NCBI GenBank assembly: GCA_012517635.1
Contig: JAAYUP010000141.1
Location: forward strand, 1-12,929
DNA: 12,929 nt
Direction: 5' to 3'
Source: Candidatus Atribacter alterifermentans
GTDB lineage: Bacteria > Atribacterota > Atribacteria > Atribacterales > Atribacteraceae
Made by a program: the position numbers and the translations under genes. The notes below the pieces were generated by a model. The model ran no database searches. It had not been told where the DNA came from and saw nothing but the letters and a program-made list of their open reading frames with translations. Shown here piece after piece: positions 1 through 6,966 of the stretch; the stretch's first letter is position 1; the number at the start of each line of letters is the position of its first letter.

Positions 1-1
1 C

Positions 2-88
2 TGGTTAGTCAGTTTCTCTTGCTATGATATTGGTACAATTGATAAAAAGACTCTCACTTTTGAATCAATGGAAATTCAAGATGATTAA
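2..88 (+). CDS. C-terminal fragment of an IS481-like DDE transposase (partial, 5' end outside window)
   Basis: Twenty-eight codons are open from the left edge to a TAA at 86-88. The peptide starts WLVSFSCYDIGTIDKKT and ends in EIQDD. The pattern W-L-V-S-F-x-x-Y-D-[IL]-G-x-x-D is what I recall from the extreme C-terminus of integrase-core transposases of the IS481 kind, downstream of the catalytic DDE domain. The catalytic domain itself is not visible here. The position just inside repeated IS-end motifs supports the call. The fragment runs toward tyrS but on the opposite strand, so it is not part of that operon. Whether the whole element is intact cannot be judged. Confidence 0.55.
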   Translation, partial: WLVSFSCYDIGTIDKKTLTFESMEIQDD

Positions 89-91
89 AAA

Positions 92-131
92 GTGTTACCC
101 ATGTCCTTAGACTAAAGTGTAACCTATGTCC
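92..131. repeat. Two tandem copies of a 15-nt IS-end motif, period 25 bp
   Basis: GTGTTACCCATGTCC (92-106) and GTGTAACCTATGTCC (117-131) differ at two positions, and each is preceded by a short A run. Tandem motifs at an IS end are usually transposase binding sites; that role is inferred here from position. Confidence 0.65.
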
Positions 132-142
132 CCGTTCGTACA

Positions 143-251
143 GAGAGGGTTAGGGTGAGGGGGACTATTTTCATCCTCATCTGGTGCTGCGAAAGTGGCA
201 TGAAGGCTTCCTATGAGGCACTCTGGACAACTATCCACTGCTTGCCGAATT
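143..251. repeat. Non-coding, G+C-richer spacer, probable dispersed repeat remnant
   Basis: No gene is supported in this 109-bp stretch between the IS end and the tyrS stop codon. It begins with GAGAGGGTTAGGGTGAGGGG (143-162), whose complement (CCCTCACCCTAACCCTCTC) I recall as a motif scattered through intergenic regions of many bacterial genomes. Base composition is about 50% G+C, clearly above the flanking genes. On the minus strand an ATG-initiated frame near 249 stops within about 15 codons. I see no good intrinsic terminator for tyrS: there are small imperfect hairpins but no T run after them. Confidence 0.4.
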
Positions 252-1499
252 TCATACAGATTTTTTACTGATTTTGAAAAAGAGCTTTTTCCCTACACGG
301 AGAAAATGGTCATTTTTTATTTTTATATCAGAATTTGGATCCGATATCCTGACATTGTCAAGATAAACCCCTCCCTGCTCAACTAACCTTCGAAGTTCAC
401 TTTTTGATTGTGATACTCCGGTTTTTAGCAGCAAGGAAATAATCCAAATTTTATCATCTTTAAGGTCAGCATGAGTAAGAGTCAGTATTTGGGCATCTTC
501 AGGACTTTCTCTTTTGGTAAAAGCTCGTTCGAAGTCTTCTAATGCTTGGTTAGCGTAAGCTGTCCCATGATAAATTGAGACAATTTCTTTGGCTAAAATT
601 ATTTTCCAGTCTCGAGGATGAAGCAGATTATTATGAAAGTCTTTTTCCCATTTTAGAATAGTATCCATAGGAATATCGGTGAGGAGTATAAAATACTTTT
701 TTATTAAAGAATCAGGAATTGACATAATTTTTCCAAACATATCAAAGGGAGAATCATTGACTGCAATATAGTTGCCGAGGCTTTTGCTCATTTTCTCTAT
801 TCCATCAGTTCCCTCTAATAATGGCATCATCATGACGACTTGAGGTTCTTGATCAAACTCCCGTTGTAAATCACGGCCCATGAGAAGGTTAAAACGTTGG
901 TCAGATCCTCCAAGTTCTACGTCGGCACGCAGTGCAACCGAATCGTAGGCTTGCATGATAGGATAAAGAAATTCATGTAAGCCTACCGGTTTTCCACTTG
1001 ATAAGCGTTGATGAAAGTCTTCCCTTTCCAAAATGCGAGCTACAGTAAAGTGAGCAGTAATTTCAATGATATCAATAAAAGAAAGATTTTTAAGCCATTT
1101 ACTATTAAACTCAATTCTGGTTTTCTCTCGATCAAGGATTTTAAAAGCTTGCTCGGAATACGTTTTTGCATTGGCTAATACTTCTTCTTCAGTTAATTGT
1201 TTACGGGTTTCTTTTTTACCGGTTGGATCACCGATACGACCAGTAAAATCTCCAACGAGAAAAACCACTTGGTGACCGAGGTCCTGAAACTGTCTCAATT
1301 TTCTAAGGGTAACGGTATGTCCAAGGTGGATATCAGGAGCACTGGGGTCAAACCCTTCTTTTACAATTAATGGCTGTCCCGTTTGATAATAGCGATATAA
1401 TTTTTTTTGGAGGTCTTCACGACTGATAACGTCTTCAGTCCCTCGACAGAGAATTTCGAGTTCTTCAAAAGCCCTTTTTTCAAAACTCAATCTGATCAT
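252..1499 (-). CDS. tyrS: Tyrosyl-tRNA synthetase (type 2 TyrRS)
   Basis: This cytoplasmic class I aminoacyl-tRNA synthetase charges tRNA-Tyr with tyrosine. From ATG 1499 the product is 415 residues, normal for the family. The class I HIGH-type motif is HLGH at residues 58-61, within FDPSAPDIHLGH. A GDFTGRIGDPTG segment follows in the Rossmann domain, and KMSKS is at 236-240. An S4 RNA-binding domain occupies roughly residues 345-410. The phrase DIHLGHTVTLRKLRQFQDLGH is typical of the type 2 enzymes. The frame stays open to 1568, but that extension runs inside queT. The ATG at 1499 overlaps the queT stop as ATGA. AAGGAG (1500-1505) abuts that ATG directly, so an in-frame TTG at 1490, nine bases downstream of it, is a real alternative start. 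I see no T-box leader. Confidence 0.95.
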   Translation of the reverse strand: MIRLSFEKRAFEELEILCRGTEDVISREDLQKKLYRYYQTGQPLIVKEGFDPSAPDIHLGHTVTLRKLRQFQDLGHQVVFLVGDFTGRIGDPTGKKETRKQLTEEEVLANAKTYSEQAFKILDREKTRIEFNSKWLKNLSFIDIIEITAHFTVARILEREDFHQRLSSGKPVGLHEFLYPIMQAYDSVALRADVELGGSDQRFNLLMGRDLQREFDQEPQVVMMMPLLEGTDGIEKMSKSLGNYIAVNDSPFDMFGKIMSIPDSLIKKYFILLTDIPMDTILKWEKDFHNNLLHPRDWKIILAKEIVSIYHGTAYANQALEDFERAFTKRESPEDAQILTLTHADLKDDKIWIISLLLKTGVSQSKSELRRLVEQGGVYLDNVRISDPNSDIKIKNDHFLRVGKKLFFKISKKSV

Positions 1500-1954
1500 C
1501 TCCTTACTCTTCTTCGTTTCAGCAGGATTTTTAAGATCGGGTATCCGATTCCGTAACAAGCAATACATTCACCTATCATAATATAAAAAACTGAATAAAA
1601 ATAGGGAACTTGAAAAAGTTTGCTGAGATACAATGAAACACCAAAAGCATTAAACAAGACCGGAGGGAGCGGTGCTAAGTAATCTTTTTTCATTTTTGCA
1701 GTGACCAAGGCAGCTAAAAAAGTAATGAGAGAACCAAAGATAATATCCCAGATACCAACATGTCCAAAAAGATTTGCTAAAAAACATCCAATCGTTAATC
1801 CGAAAATTGCTTCAGGGAAAAGAAAAGGCAGGACAGTAAAAGCCTCCGAAATTCTGATTTGTATCGGCCCATAGGCAAAAGAATAAAATGGTGGGAGAAT
1901 GGTAAAAACAACATAAAGAGCAGCGATTAATGCCATGCGAGGAAGTTTCTTCAT
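1496..1954 (-). CDS. queT: Queuosine precursor transporter, ECF S-component (QueT family)
   Basis: This small integral membrane protein (152 residues from ATG 1954) is the likely substrate-binding S-component of an energy-coupling factor transporter for a queuosine precursor such as preQ0/preQ1. The family call rests on the pattern ALIAALYVVFTILPP, then GPIQIRISEAFTVLPFLFPEAIFGLTIGC with the ANLFG and WDIIFGSLITF segments, and on about five to six hydrophobic segments. A GTG at 1963 gives three more residues. However, AGGTGA (1960-1965) overlaps that GTG and sits five bases before ATG 1954, so ATG 1954 is preferred. The stop codon overlaps the tyrS ATG as ATGA, implying one operon and translational coupling. 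No EcfA or EcfT gene is nearby. I could not find a preQ1 riboswitch in the leader. The transport substrate is inferred from the family. Confidence 0.88.
   Translation of the reverse strand: MKKLPRMALIAALYVVFTILPPFYSFAYGPIQIRISEAFTVLPFLFPEAIFGLTIGCFLANLFGHVGIWDIIFGSLITFLAALVTAKMKKDYLAPLPPVLFNAFGVSLYLSKLFQVPYFYSVFYIMIGECIACYGIGYPILKILLKRRRVRR
1500..1505 (-). promoter_or_regulatory. Shine-Dalgarno AAGGAG at the queT/tyrS junction
   Basis: AAGGAG lies inside the last codons of queT and touches the ATG at 1499 with zero spacing. It is nine bases from TTG 1490. Either tyrS starts by termination-reinitiation at ATGA, or the TTG is used. The sequence does not decide between them. Confidence 0.55.
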
Positions 1955-1959
1955 TGGTT

Positions 1960-1965
1960 TCACCT
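1960..1965 (-). promoter_or_regulatory. Ribosome binding site of queT (AGGTGA)
   Basis: AGGTGA lies five bases before ATG 1954 and includes the first bases of the alternative GTG start at 1963, which argues against that GTG. Confidence 0.65.
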
Positions 1966-1994
1966 ATCCAAATAGTTGAATTTTTTAGATAAAA

Positions 1995-2023
1995 TGCAAA
2001 AAAAGGGAATTGAATGATATAAT
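1995..2023 (+). promoter_or_regulatory. Candidate promoter for the penicillin-binding protein gene (extended -10)
   Basis: TGATATAAT at 2015-2023 is a full extended -10 element. The -35 position (TGCAAA, 1995-2000, 17-base spacer) matches poorly. Transcription would begin near 2030, leaving a leader of about 95 nt before ATG 2125. A palindromic TTGATCATCAA at 2069-2079 in this leader could be an operator, though nothing beyond its symmetry supports that. Confidence 0.4.
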
Positions 2024-2046
2024 AAAATTTTAGTGAAATTATATCA
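2015..2046. repeat. Perfect 9-bp inverted repeat containing both divergent -10 boxes
   Basis: TGATATAAT (2015-2023) and ATTATATCA (2038-2046) are exact inverted copies separated by 14 bases. Each arm is an extended -10 element pointing inward, so the two predicted transcription starts fall between the arms. Confidence 0.8.
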
Positions 2047-2065
2047 GAACGAAGTAAAATGAAAA
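2038..2065 (-). promoter_or_regulatory. Candidate promoter for queT-tyrS (extended -10)
   Basis: Read on the minus strand, TTTTCA (2060-2065) is followed after 16 bases by TATAAT (2038-2043). A TGn extension at 2044-2046 gives TGATATAAT. Start of transcription would be near 2031, leaving a leader of about 77 nt with no obvious GC-rich hairpin. It faces the plus-strand candidate promoter. Confidence 0.55.
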
Positions 2066-2124
2066 CTCTTGATCATCAAAACATAAAATGAGATGAATAG
2101 TGATTTACAAGGTCCCCTTTAAAA

Positions 2125-4056
2125 ATGAAAAAACAACGACGTTCTCGATTGAAATTTTTCCGTTTTCCATTTTTTTCAGCATTTCTTTTTGGTATTTTAA
2201 CTGGTATTATTTTCTTCATATTTGTCCAATTTTTTTATTTAGAAGATATTCGGGTTATTTCCAGTCAGATCGATAATTTTCGACCATCCTTCACTACTCG
2301 GGTTTATGATAACCAAAATCGCCTCATCCACGAACTCTATACCGAAAACCGTGAATTTGTTGCTCTTGCTGATGTCCCTGAACTCCTCCAAAAAGCTTTT
2401 ATAGCCAGTGAGGATCAAAACTTTTATCAACATCCGGGGATCGATATCAGTGGTATTTTAAGAGCCACTCTTCAAAATATTTTGAACCGCCGAATTGTTG
2501 AAGGAGCCAGTACTATTACTCAGCAGTTAGCCAGGAACCGCTTTCTTTCCCATGAAAGAATTTTTAATCGAAAAATTAAGGAACAGGTTCTCGCTTTATT
2601 TATCGAAAGAAAATATACCAAAGACCAAATTTTAGAAGCACATCTTAACCAGATTTATTTTTGGCATGGAGTCTATGGTGTGAAAACAGCAGCTTTAGTT
2701 TACTTTGGGAAAGATCTTTCTCAATTGAATTTAGCAGAAATCGCTATGTTGGTTGGGATACAGCGTTCACCAGGAAATTTTTCCCCATATGTAAATCTTC
2801 GGGCTGCTCAGGTACAGCAAAGGCGGGTTTTACGTCTCATGGCTGAAAGGGGGTATATTGATCAATCCGAAATGGAAAGAGCGATAGAGACGCCCATTGT
2901 TCTCTCTGGACTTAAAAATGTTCCTTCTGGTGCGCCCTATTTTATTGACCACATTTTAAAGGAGCTATTAGCCAAATACGATGGAGAAATGGTTTTTAAC
3001 GGTGGATTAAAAGTGTATACCACTCTTAATTTGGATATCCAAAAAGTTGCTACTGAAGCATTACAGGAAAGTGGTTATCAAGGCGCTATACTCTGTTTGG
3101 ATCCCAAAAGTGGAGAAATCTTAGCTATGGTAGGAGGAAAAGATTATCAAGAAAGTAAATTTAATCGTGCGACTCAAGCTTATCGACAGCCAGGTTCGAC
3201 TTTTAAACCCTTTATTTATACAACTGCTATTGAAAACGGAATCACTGCAGTCGATTGGTATGTTGATGAACCACTCCATTTCCCCGATGGTTGGAAACCG
3301 AGAAACTATGACAAAACTTTTCGTGGACCAATTCAAATTCATGAAGCCTTAGAACAGTCAATCAATATCGTTGCCATCAAGCTATTACAACAATTAGGAA
3401 CTGACCAAGTGATCAATTATGCCAAAAGGATGCAAGTGAAATCACCACTCCAAAAAAACCTCTCTCTTGCTTTAGGAACCTCAGAGGTCACTTTAATGGA
3501 ATTAGTCAATGCTTATTGTGCTTTTGCTAATGAGGGACGTATTCCTGAACCATACGCCATTACTAAAATTGTTGATTGGGAAGGAAACACAATCTATTCG
3601 AATAATAAAACCGTGCGTCAGGCTATACCAGCTGATACTGCTTATATCATGGCTCGCTTACTCCAAGGAGTTATTGAACGAGGAACAGCAAAACGAGCGA
3701 AAATTGGTCGTCCCGCGGGCGGTAAAACTGGTTCAACCGAAGATTTTATCGATGCTTTATTTATTGGATTTACTCCGGATATGGTATGTGGGGTTTTTCT
3801 GGGCAATGACGACCGTAAACCATTAGGAGAAGCAAAAACTGGTGGAATAATTGCAGCTCCAATTTTTGCAAAAGTTATGAAAGCTGCTCATGAAAACATT
3901 CCTGTACACGATTTTGTCCGACCGGAATCGGTAGTTGAAAGATCTGTTTGTTTAAAGTCGGGATTACTTCCATCCTCATCCTGTAAAAAAACAATTGTTT
4001 TACCTTTTAAAGTTGGGACTGCACCGACACAAGTCTGTAATCAATGTACTGAATGA
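2125..4056 (+). CDS. Class A penicillin-binding protein (peptidoglycan glycosyltransferase/transpeptidase)
   Basis: This bifunctional cell-wall enzyme polymerises lipid II and cross-links stem peptides on the outer face of the cytoplasmic membrane. It has 643 residues, usual for PBP1A/2c-type proteins. After a basic N-terminus comes one signal-anchor helix at about residues 9-33. The family 51 glycosyltransferase domain follows, with catalytic Glu96 in SEDQNFYQH and GASTITQQL at 127-135. The transpeptidase domain has STFK at 358-361 (catalytic Ser358), SIN at 412-414 and KTGS at 534-537. The C-terminus has four Cys (SGLLPSSSC, VCNQC), as in many PBP1A tails. The start is ATG with a weak AAGG 12 bases upstream, and the next residues MKKQRRSR suit a membrane anchor. 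It stands alone on the plus strand, divergent from queT and convergent with mutS2. The subclass (PbpF, MrcA or PbpG) cannot be settled, so no symbol is given. Confidence 0.95.
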   Translation: MKKQRRSRLKFFRFPFFSAFLFGILTGIIFFIFVQFFYLEDIRVISSQIDNFRPSFTTRVYDNQNRLIHELYTENREFVALADVPELLQKAFIASEDQNFYQHPGIDISGILRATLQNILNRRIVEGASTITQQLARNRFLSHERIFNRKIKEQVLALFIERKYTKDQILEAHLNQIYFWHGVYGVKTAALVYFGKDLSQLNLAEIAMLVGIQRSPGNFSPYVNLRAAQVQQRRVLRLMAERGYIDQSEMERAIETPIVLSGLKNVPSGAPYFIDHILKELLAKYDGEMVFNGGLKVYTTLNLDIQKVATEALQESGYQGAILCLDPKSGEILAMVGGKDYQESKFNRATQAYRQPGSTFKPFIYTTAIENGITAVDWYVDEPLHFPDGWKPRNYDKTFRGPIQIHEALEQSINIVAIKLLQQLGTDQVINYAKRMQVKSPLQKNLSLALGTSEVTLMELVNAYCAFANEGRIPEPYAITKIVDWEGNTIYSNNKTVRQAIPADTAYIMARLLQGVIERGTAKRAKIGRPAGGKTGSTEDFIDALFIGFTPDMVCGVFLGNDDRKPLGEAKTGGIIAAPIFAKVMKAAHENIPVHDFVRPESVVERSVCLKSGLLPSSSCKKTIVLPFKVGTAPTQVCNQCTE

Positions 4057-4067
4057 AAGTTTTTCAG

Positions 4068-6437
4068 TTAATCTCTAAGAGTTACAACCGTTACCCCCAA
4101 GCCTCCTTCTTCGGGCAAGCCATTGCGAAAGCTTTCTACTACTGGATTATTCTGAAGAAATTCATGAGTCACTTTTCTTAAAATTCCTTCTCCTTTTCCA
4201 TGAATGATGTAAATTGTTTTAAATCCAGCTAAGAGGACTTGATCAAAATACTTTTCCAATTTTTCTCGGGCATCTTCAGCTTTCATCATCCGAATTTCAA
4301 TTTGATTTCTTACTTGATGGAAAGAGGGTTGAAATGAATAGCTCCGCTGGAGAGAGGACGAATGTTTTTCCTCTTCAGATTTTTTTCGAAGATGATGAAT
4401 GGAGAGTATACATTTACGGCCATTTACCACAACCATAGCTTCATTTTTTAAATCATCAATGGCTACAACTTCTGCTTCTTGTTGAAGAATGTCGACCATA
4501 ACTTTCTCACCAGCATGAAAAGCCAGTTGTGGAGAATCTTTCCTCACTTCATCAGAAACAGGCGAAGACAGTTCTTGTTTTAAATAGAGTTTAGGGTTAG
4601 TTCGTTCTTTGAGTTCCTGGTAAATGCTCTCATCAAGGGTTTTCTCTTTTCTTAATTGGCCAATGAGTTGTGCTACATCATCCCGAATTTTTTTTAAGTA
4701 TAGGGTTAAATTTTCCTGGAAATCTTTTATAATGAGTTTTTTTTGTGATTCCAATTCTTCCTGAAGCTGAATGATTTCCTTCTGCCGATAAGTAATATCT
4801 TTTACTTTTTCCTGCAATGTATTGAATTGACTGTTTAATTCCAGATTTTTTTTCCGATTGGAGATGATTAATTCATTGAGATCAATCCACTCTTTTTGAA
4901 GGTGTTGAAGAGCGGTTTTTATTATCACTTGAGGGAGACCAATTTTTTCAGCAATTTTAATTCCATAACTCTCACCAATTTCATCTATTAAGAGTCGATA
5001 GGTTGGTTGAAAAAGAACTGGATTAAATTCCATTGATGCCGAGATCATACCTGGTTGTTGAGAGACATAACTTTTGATCAAGGGATAGTGAGTGGTTGCA
5101 ATGCAGGTTGCATCATGTTGATGAAGATAATCTATCATTCCAATAGCCAAGGCCGATCCTTCATTGGGGTCGGTTCCAGTTCCAATTTCATCAATTAAAT
5201 ATAAACTTGAAGACGATAACTGAGAGAGCGATTTCTGAAAGGCTGTAAGTCGATAGGTAAAGGTACTGAGGTTTTGCTCGATATCTTGGTGATCTCCGAT
5301 ATCGACAAAAAGATGACGATAAAAAGGGAATGAAGATCCAGGATTTACTGGTACAGGAATCCCACAGTGAGCGAGATAAACGATTAAAGCTACGCTTTTT
5401 ATCAAAACGGTTTTTCCACCAGCATTCGGTCCGCTAATAACCATGATTTTTTTATCTGAACTTAAATGAAGCGAAAAAGGAACTGCTTTTTCTCCTAAAA
5501 GAGGATGTCGACCATCCTTGATGAGGAGATCTTTTTCACCAACGAGGGGAATACTCGCCTGCCACCTTCGAGCCAGTTGTGATTGAGCATGAAGAATATC
5601 CAGTTCAACCAAGGCTTGGAAGGAAGCTCGAAACTGAGCGAGATAAGGTCGCATATCGTGAGTCAATTTTTGGAGGATTGCTTCAATTTCATCTTTTTCT
5701 TGAATAGTTAAAACTTCTAATTCATTATTCAAATAGAGAACCGGCTTTGGTTCGATGAAAACTGACGAACCGGATGATGAGTAATCAGCAACAATCCCAT
5801 CGATACGTCCTCGAAATTCTGATTTGATGGGAATGACATATCTCCCTCTTCGAATGGTATAGGTTGTATCTTGAAGGTAAGGAGCTATATCCCGATTTCG
5901 GAGGCAACTTTCAATGGTAATTCGAACTTCTTCTTGAAGTCGGTTTAATCGTTTTCGAATTTCACGAAGTCGAGGACTCGCTGTGTCTTGAATAAACCCA
6001 TCGGGTGAGCAGATCAATTTTATTTCCTTAATAAGAGGTGAATACCTTTCAATGACATCAAAAAAAACTTTGAGAAGCGGATACTTCTCTTTTATTTTGG
6101 CTTCATGTTGTAGGCTTTTGATTTTTTCACAAAGGAGTAAAAAATGAAAAATTTGAATGACTTGATTTACACTGAGAACCGATCCTGGAATAGCAATTTT
6201 TTGGAAAATTTCGCGTAGATCGGTTAAACCAGAGAAATCTAAACTGCCGTCAAAAGTGATAAAATCAAGAAGCTGCTGGATGGTTTGTAACCTTTGATTG
6301 ATTGCCTCAGGATTCGTATAGGGTTGCAATTCCATCATTTTTTCACGAGAGACATCACAAACACAAGCAGAACTTAATTGGTACAGTATTTTATCAAAAT
6401 CAAAATTCTTCAGTATATCTTTGGATAAGTTCATCAT
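4068..6437 (-). CDS. mutS2: MutS2 family ATPase with C-terminal KOW-like and Smr domains
   Basis: This MutS homologue lacks the mismatch-recognition domain. Family members suppress homologous recombination or rescue collided ribosomes. The 789 residues match the usual length. A helical core/lever region (about 1-300) precedes the ABC-type ATPase with Walker A GPNAGGKT at 336-343 and Walker B LIDEIGTGTDP around Asp416-Glu417. A coiled-coil clamp lies at about 515-630, then a KOW-like segment (GEKVMVDIL...AEVVAIDD) and an Smr domain (about 710-789) keeping HGKGEG. The Smr entry motif, normally LDLRG, reads IEIRM here. The start is ATG 6437, with a second ATG directly after at 6434. No good Shine-Dalgarno is visible, and the gene overlaps cvpA by 38 bp, so coupled translation is likely. 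The polX gene often found between cvpA and mutS2 is missing. Confidence 0.95.
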   Translation of the reverse strand: MMNLSKDILKNFDFDKILYQLSSACVCDVSREKMMELQPYTNPEAINQRLQTIQQLLDFITFDGSLDFSGLTDLREIFQKIAIPGSVLSVNQVIQIFHFLLLCEKIKSLQHEAKIKEKYPLLKVFFDVIERYSPLIKEIKLICSPDGFIQDTASPRLREIRKRLNRLQEEVRITIESCLRNRDIAPYLQDTTYTIRRGRYVIPIKSEFRGRIDGIVADYSSSGSSVFIEPKPVLYLNNELEVLTIQEKDEIEAILQKLTHDMRPYLAQFRASFQALVELDILHAQSQLARRWQASIPLVGEKDLLIKDGRHPLLGEKAVPFSLHLSSDKKIMVISGPNAGGKTVLIKSVALIVYLAHCGIPVPVNPGSSFPFYRHLFVDIGDHQDIEQNLSTFTYRLTAFQKSLSQLSSSSLYLIDEIGTGTDPNEGSALAIGMIDYLHQHDATCIATTHYPLIKSYVSQQPGMISASMEFNPVLFQPTYRLLIDEIGESYGIKIAEKIGLPQVIIKTALQHLQKEWIDLNELIISNRKKNLELNSQFNTLQEKVKDITYRQKEIIQLQEELESQKKLIIKDFQENLTLYLKKIRDDVAQLIGQLRKEKTLDESIYQELKERTNPKLYLKQELSSPVSDEVRKDSPQLAFHAGEKVMVDILQQEAEVVAIDDLKNEAMVVVNGRKCILSIHHLRKKSEEEKHSSSLQRSYSFQPSFHQVRNQIEIRMMKAEDAREKLEKYFDQVLLAGFKTIYIIHGKGEGILRKVTHEFLQNNPVVESFRNGLPEEGGLGVTVVTLRD

Positions 6438-6966
6438 CGCTTTGGTTTAGACCCTTTTCTAAATAAGTATCAAGAAAGGAAAACTCGGGAATTTTTTGAA
6501 CCATTGAATCAATAAAAATAATGATTGGTTGTGTAAAATGTTGATAAAAACGGGATTGGTAAATACCGTTGTTGAGAAATTCGAGAAAAGAAACATTGAG
6601 TATAAAAAGTGTGATGATGGAGATCCAGAGAAAACCCTTCAAGATACCAATTATAAAACCCAGAATAGCATCAAACCAAATGATATCCAGACCTTTGAAT
6701 ACTTTTCGAAAAAACATACCAACCCAGGAAAATAAGAGAACGACTGGAATGAAGATTATAAAGAAACTTATCACATTCATCCAGCCTGAATTCCAATGAA
6801 AGAGGTTTGTCAAAAACTGACCGAGGTCCTGATGGAAGCGTAAGGCACTAAGAAGCCCAATAACCACTCCTGTCAAAGCCAGAATCTCTTTACTGAACCC
6901 CCGGATTGAGCTTCGAATAACATTGAGAATGAGAATGAAAATGCAGGTTAGGCTATACCAGTCAAT
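6400..6966 (-). CDS. CvpA family membrane protein, read from an ATT start
   Basis: CvpA/YshB-type proteins are small multi-spanning membrane proteins. E. coli CvpA is linked to colicin V export; the general function is unsettled. From ATT 6966 the product is 188 residues with four hydrophobic segments, a conserved-looking (I)DWYSLTCIFILILN first helix, then SSIRGFSKEILALTG, which resembles the family pattern RGFRRGLVREV. No ATG, GTG or TTG occurs in frame before TTG 6876, which would delete the first helix and the RGF motif. AGGAGG (6973-6978) lies exactly six bases before the ATT. The ATT shares one base with the pheT TAA stop. The 3' end overlaps mutS2 by 38 bp. Family assignment is good; start-codon assignment is strong but rests on context. 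A sequencing error at this base is the main alternative. Confidence 0.8.
   Translation of the reverse strand: MDWYSLTCIFILILNVIRSSIRGFSKEILALTGVVIGLLSALRFHQDLGQFLTNLFHWNSGWMNVISFFIIFIPVVLLFSWVGMFFRKVFKGLDIIWFDAILGFIIGILKGFLWISIITLFILNVSFLEFLNNGIYQSRFYQHFTQPIIIFIDSMVQKIPEFSFLDTYLEKGLNQSDDELIQRYTEEF

Larger units (their letters stand above)
1..142 (+). mobile_element. Right end of an IS481-like insertion sequence, truncated by the window edge
   Basis: The stretch combines the 3' end of a transposase-like reading frame (2-88) with a non-coding end carrying two tandem copies of a 15-nt motif: GTGTTACCCATGTCC at 92-106 and GTGTAACCTATGTCC at 117-131 (13 of 15 identical, period 25 bp). The outer copy runs on to ...CCCCGTTCGTACA at 142, so the terminus would begin TGTACGAACGGGGAC when read inward. 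Closely similar ends follow IS481-like integrase-core transposases in many genomes; this is recalled family knowledge, not a search result. The left end lies outside the window, so no terminal inverted repeat pair or target duplication can be checked. The exact outer boundary is inferred. Confidence 0.6.

Noticed and set aside
1500..1568. N-terminal extension of TyrRS to ATG 1568
   Set aside because: The extra 23 residues overlap the end of queT in another frame, match no part of TyrRS, and have no ribosome binding site.
1955..2035. preQ1 riboswitch in the queT leader
   Set aside because: The leader is almost entirely A+T. I found neither the short GC stem with C-rich loop nor the A-rich tail pairing of preQ1-I, nor a larger preQ1-II-like fold.
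3509..3826. 105-codon plus-strand frame inside the PBP gene
   Set aside because: It is out of frame with the transpeptidase domain, whose catalytic motifs read through this region intact. It is a shadow frame.
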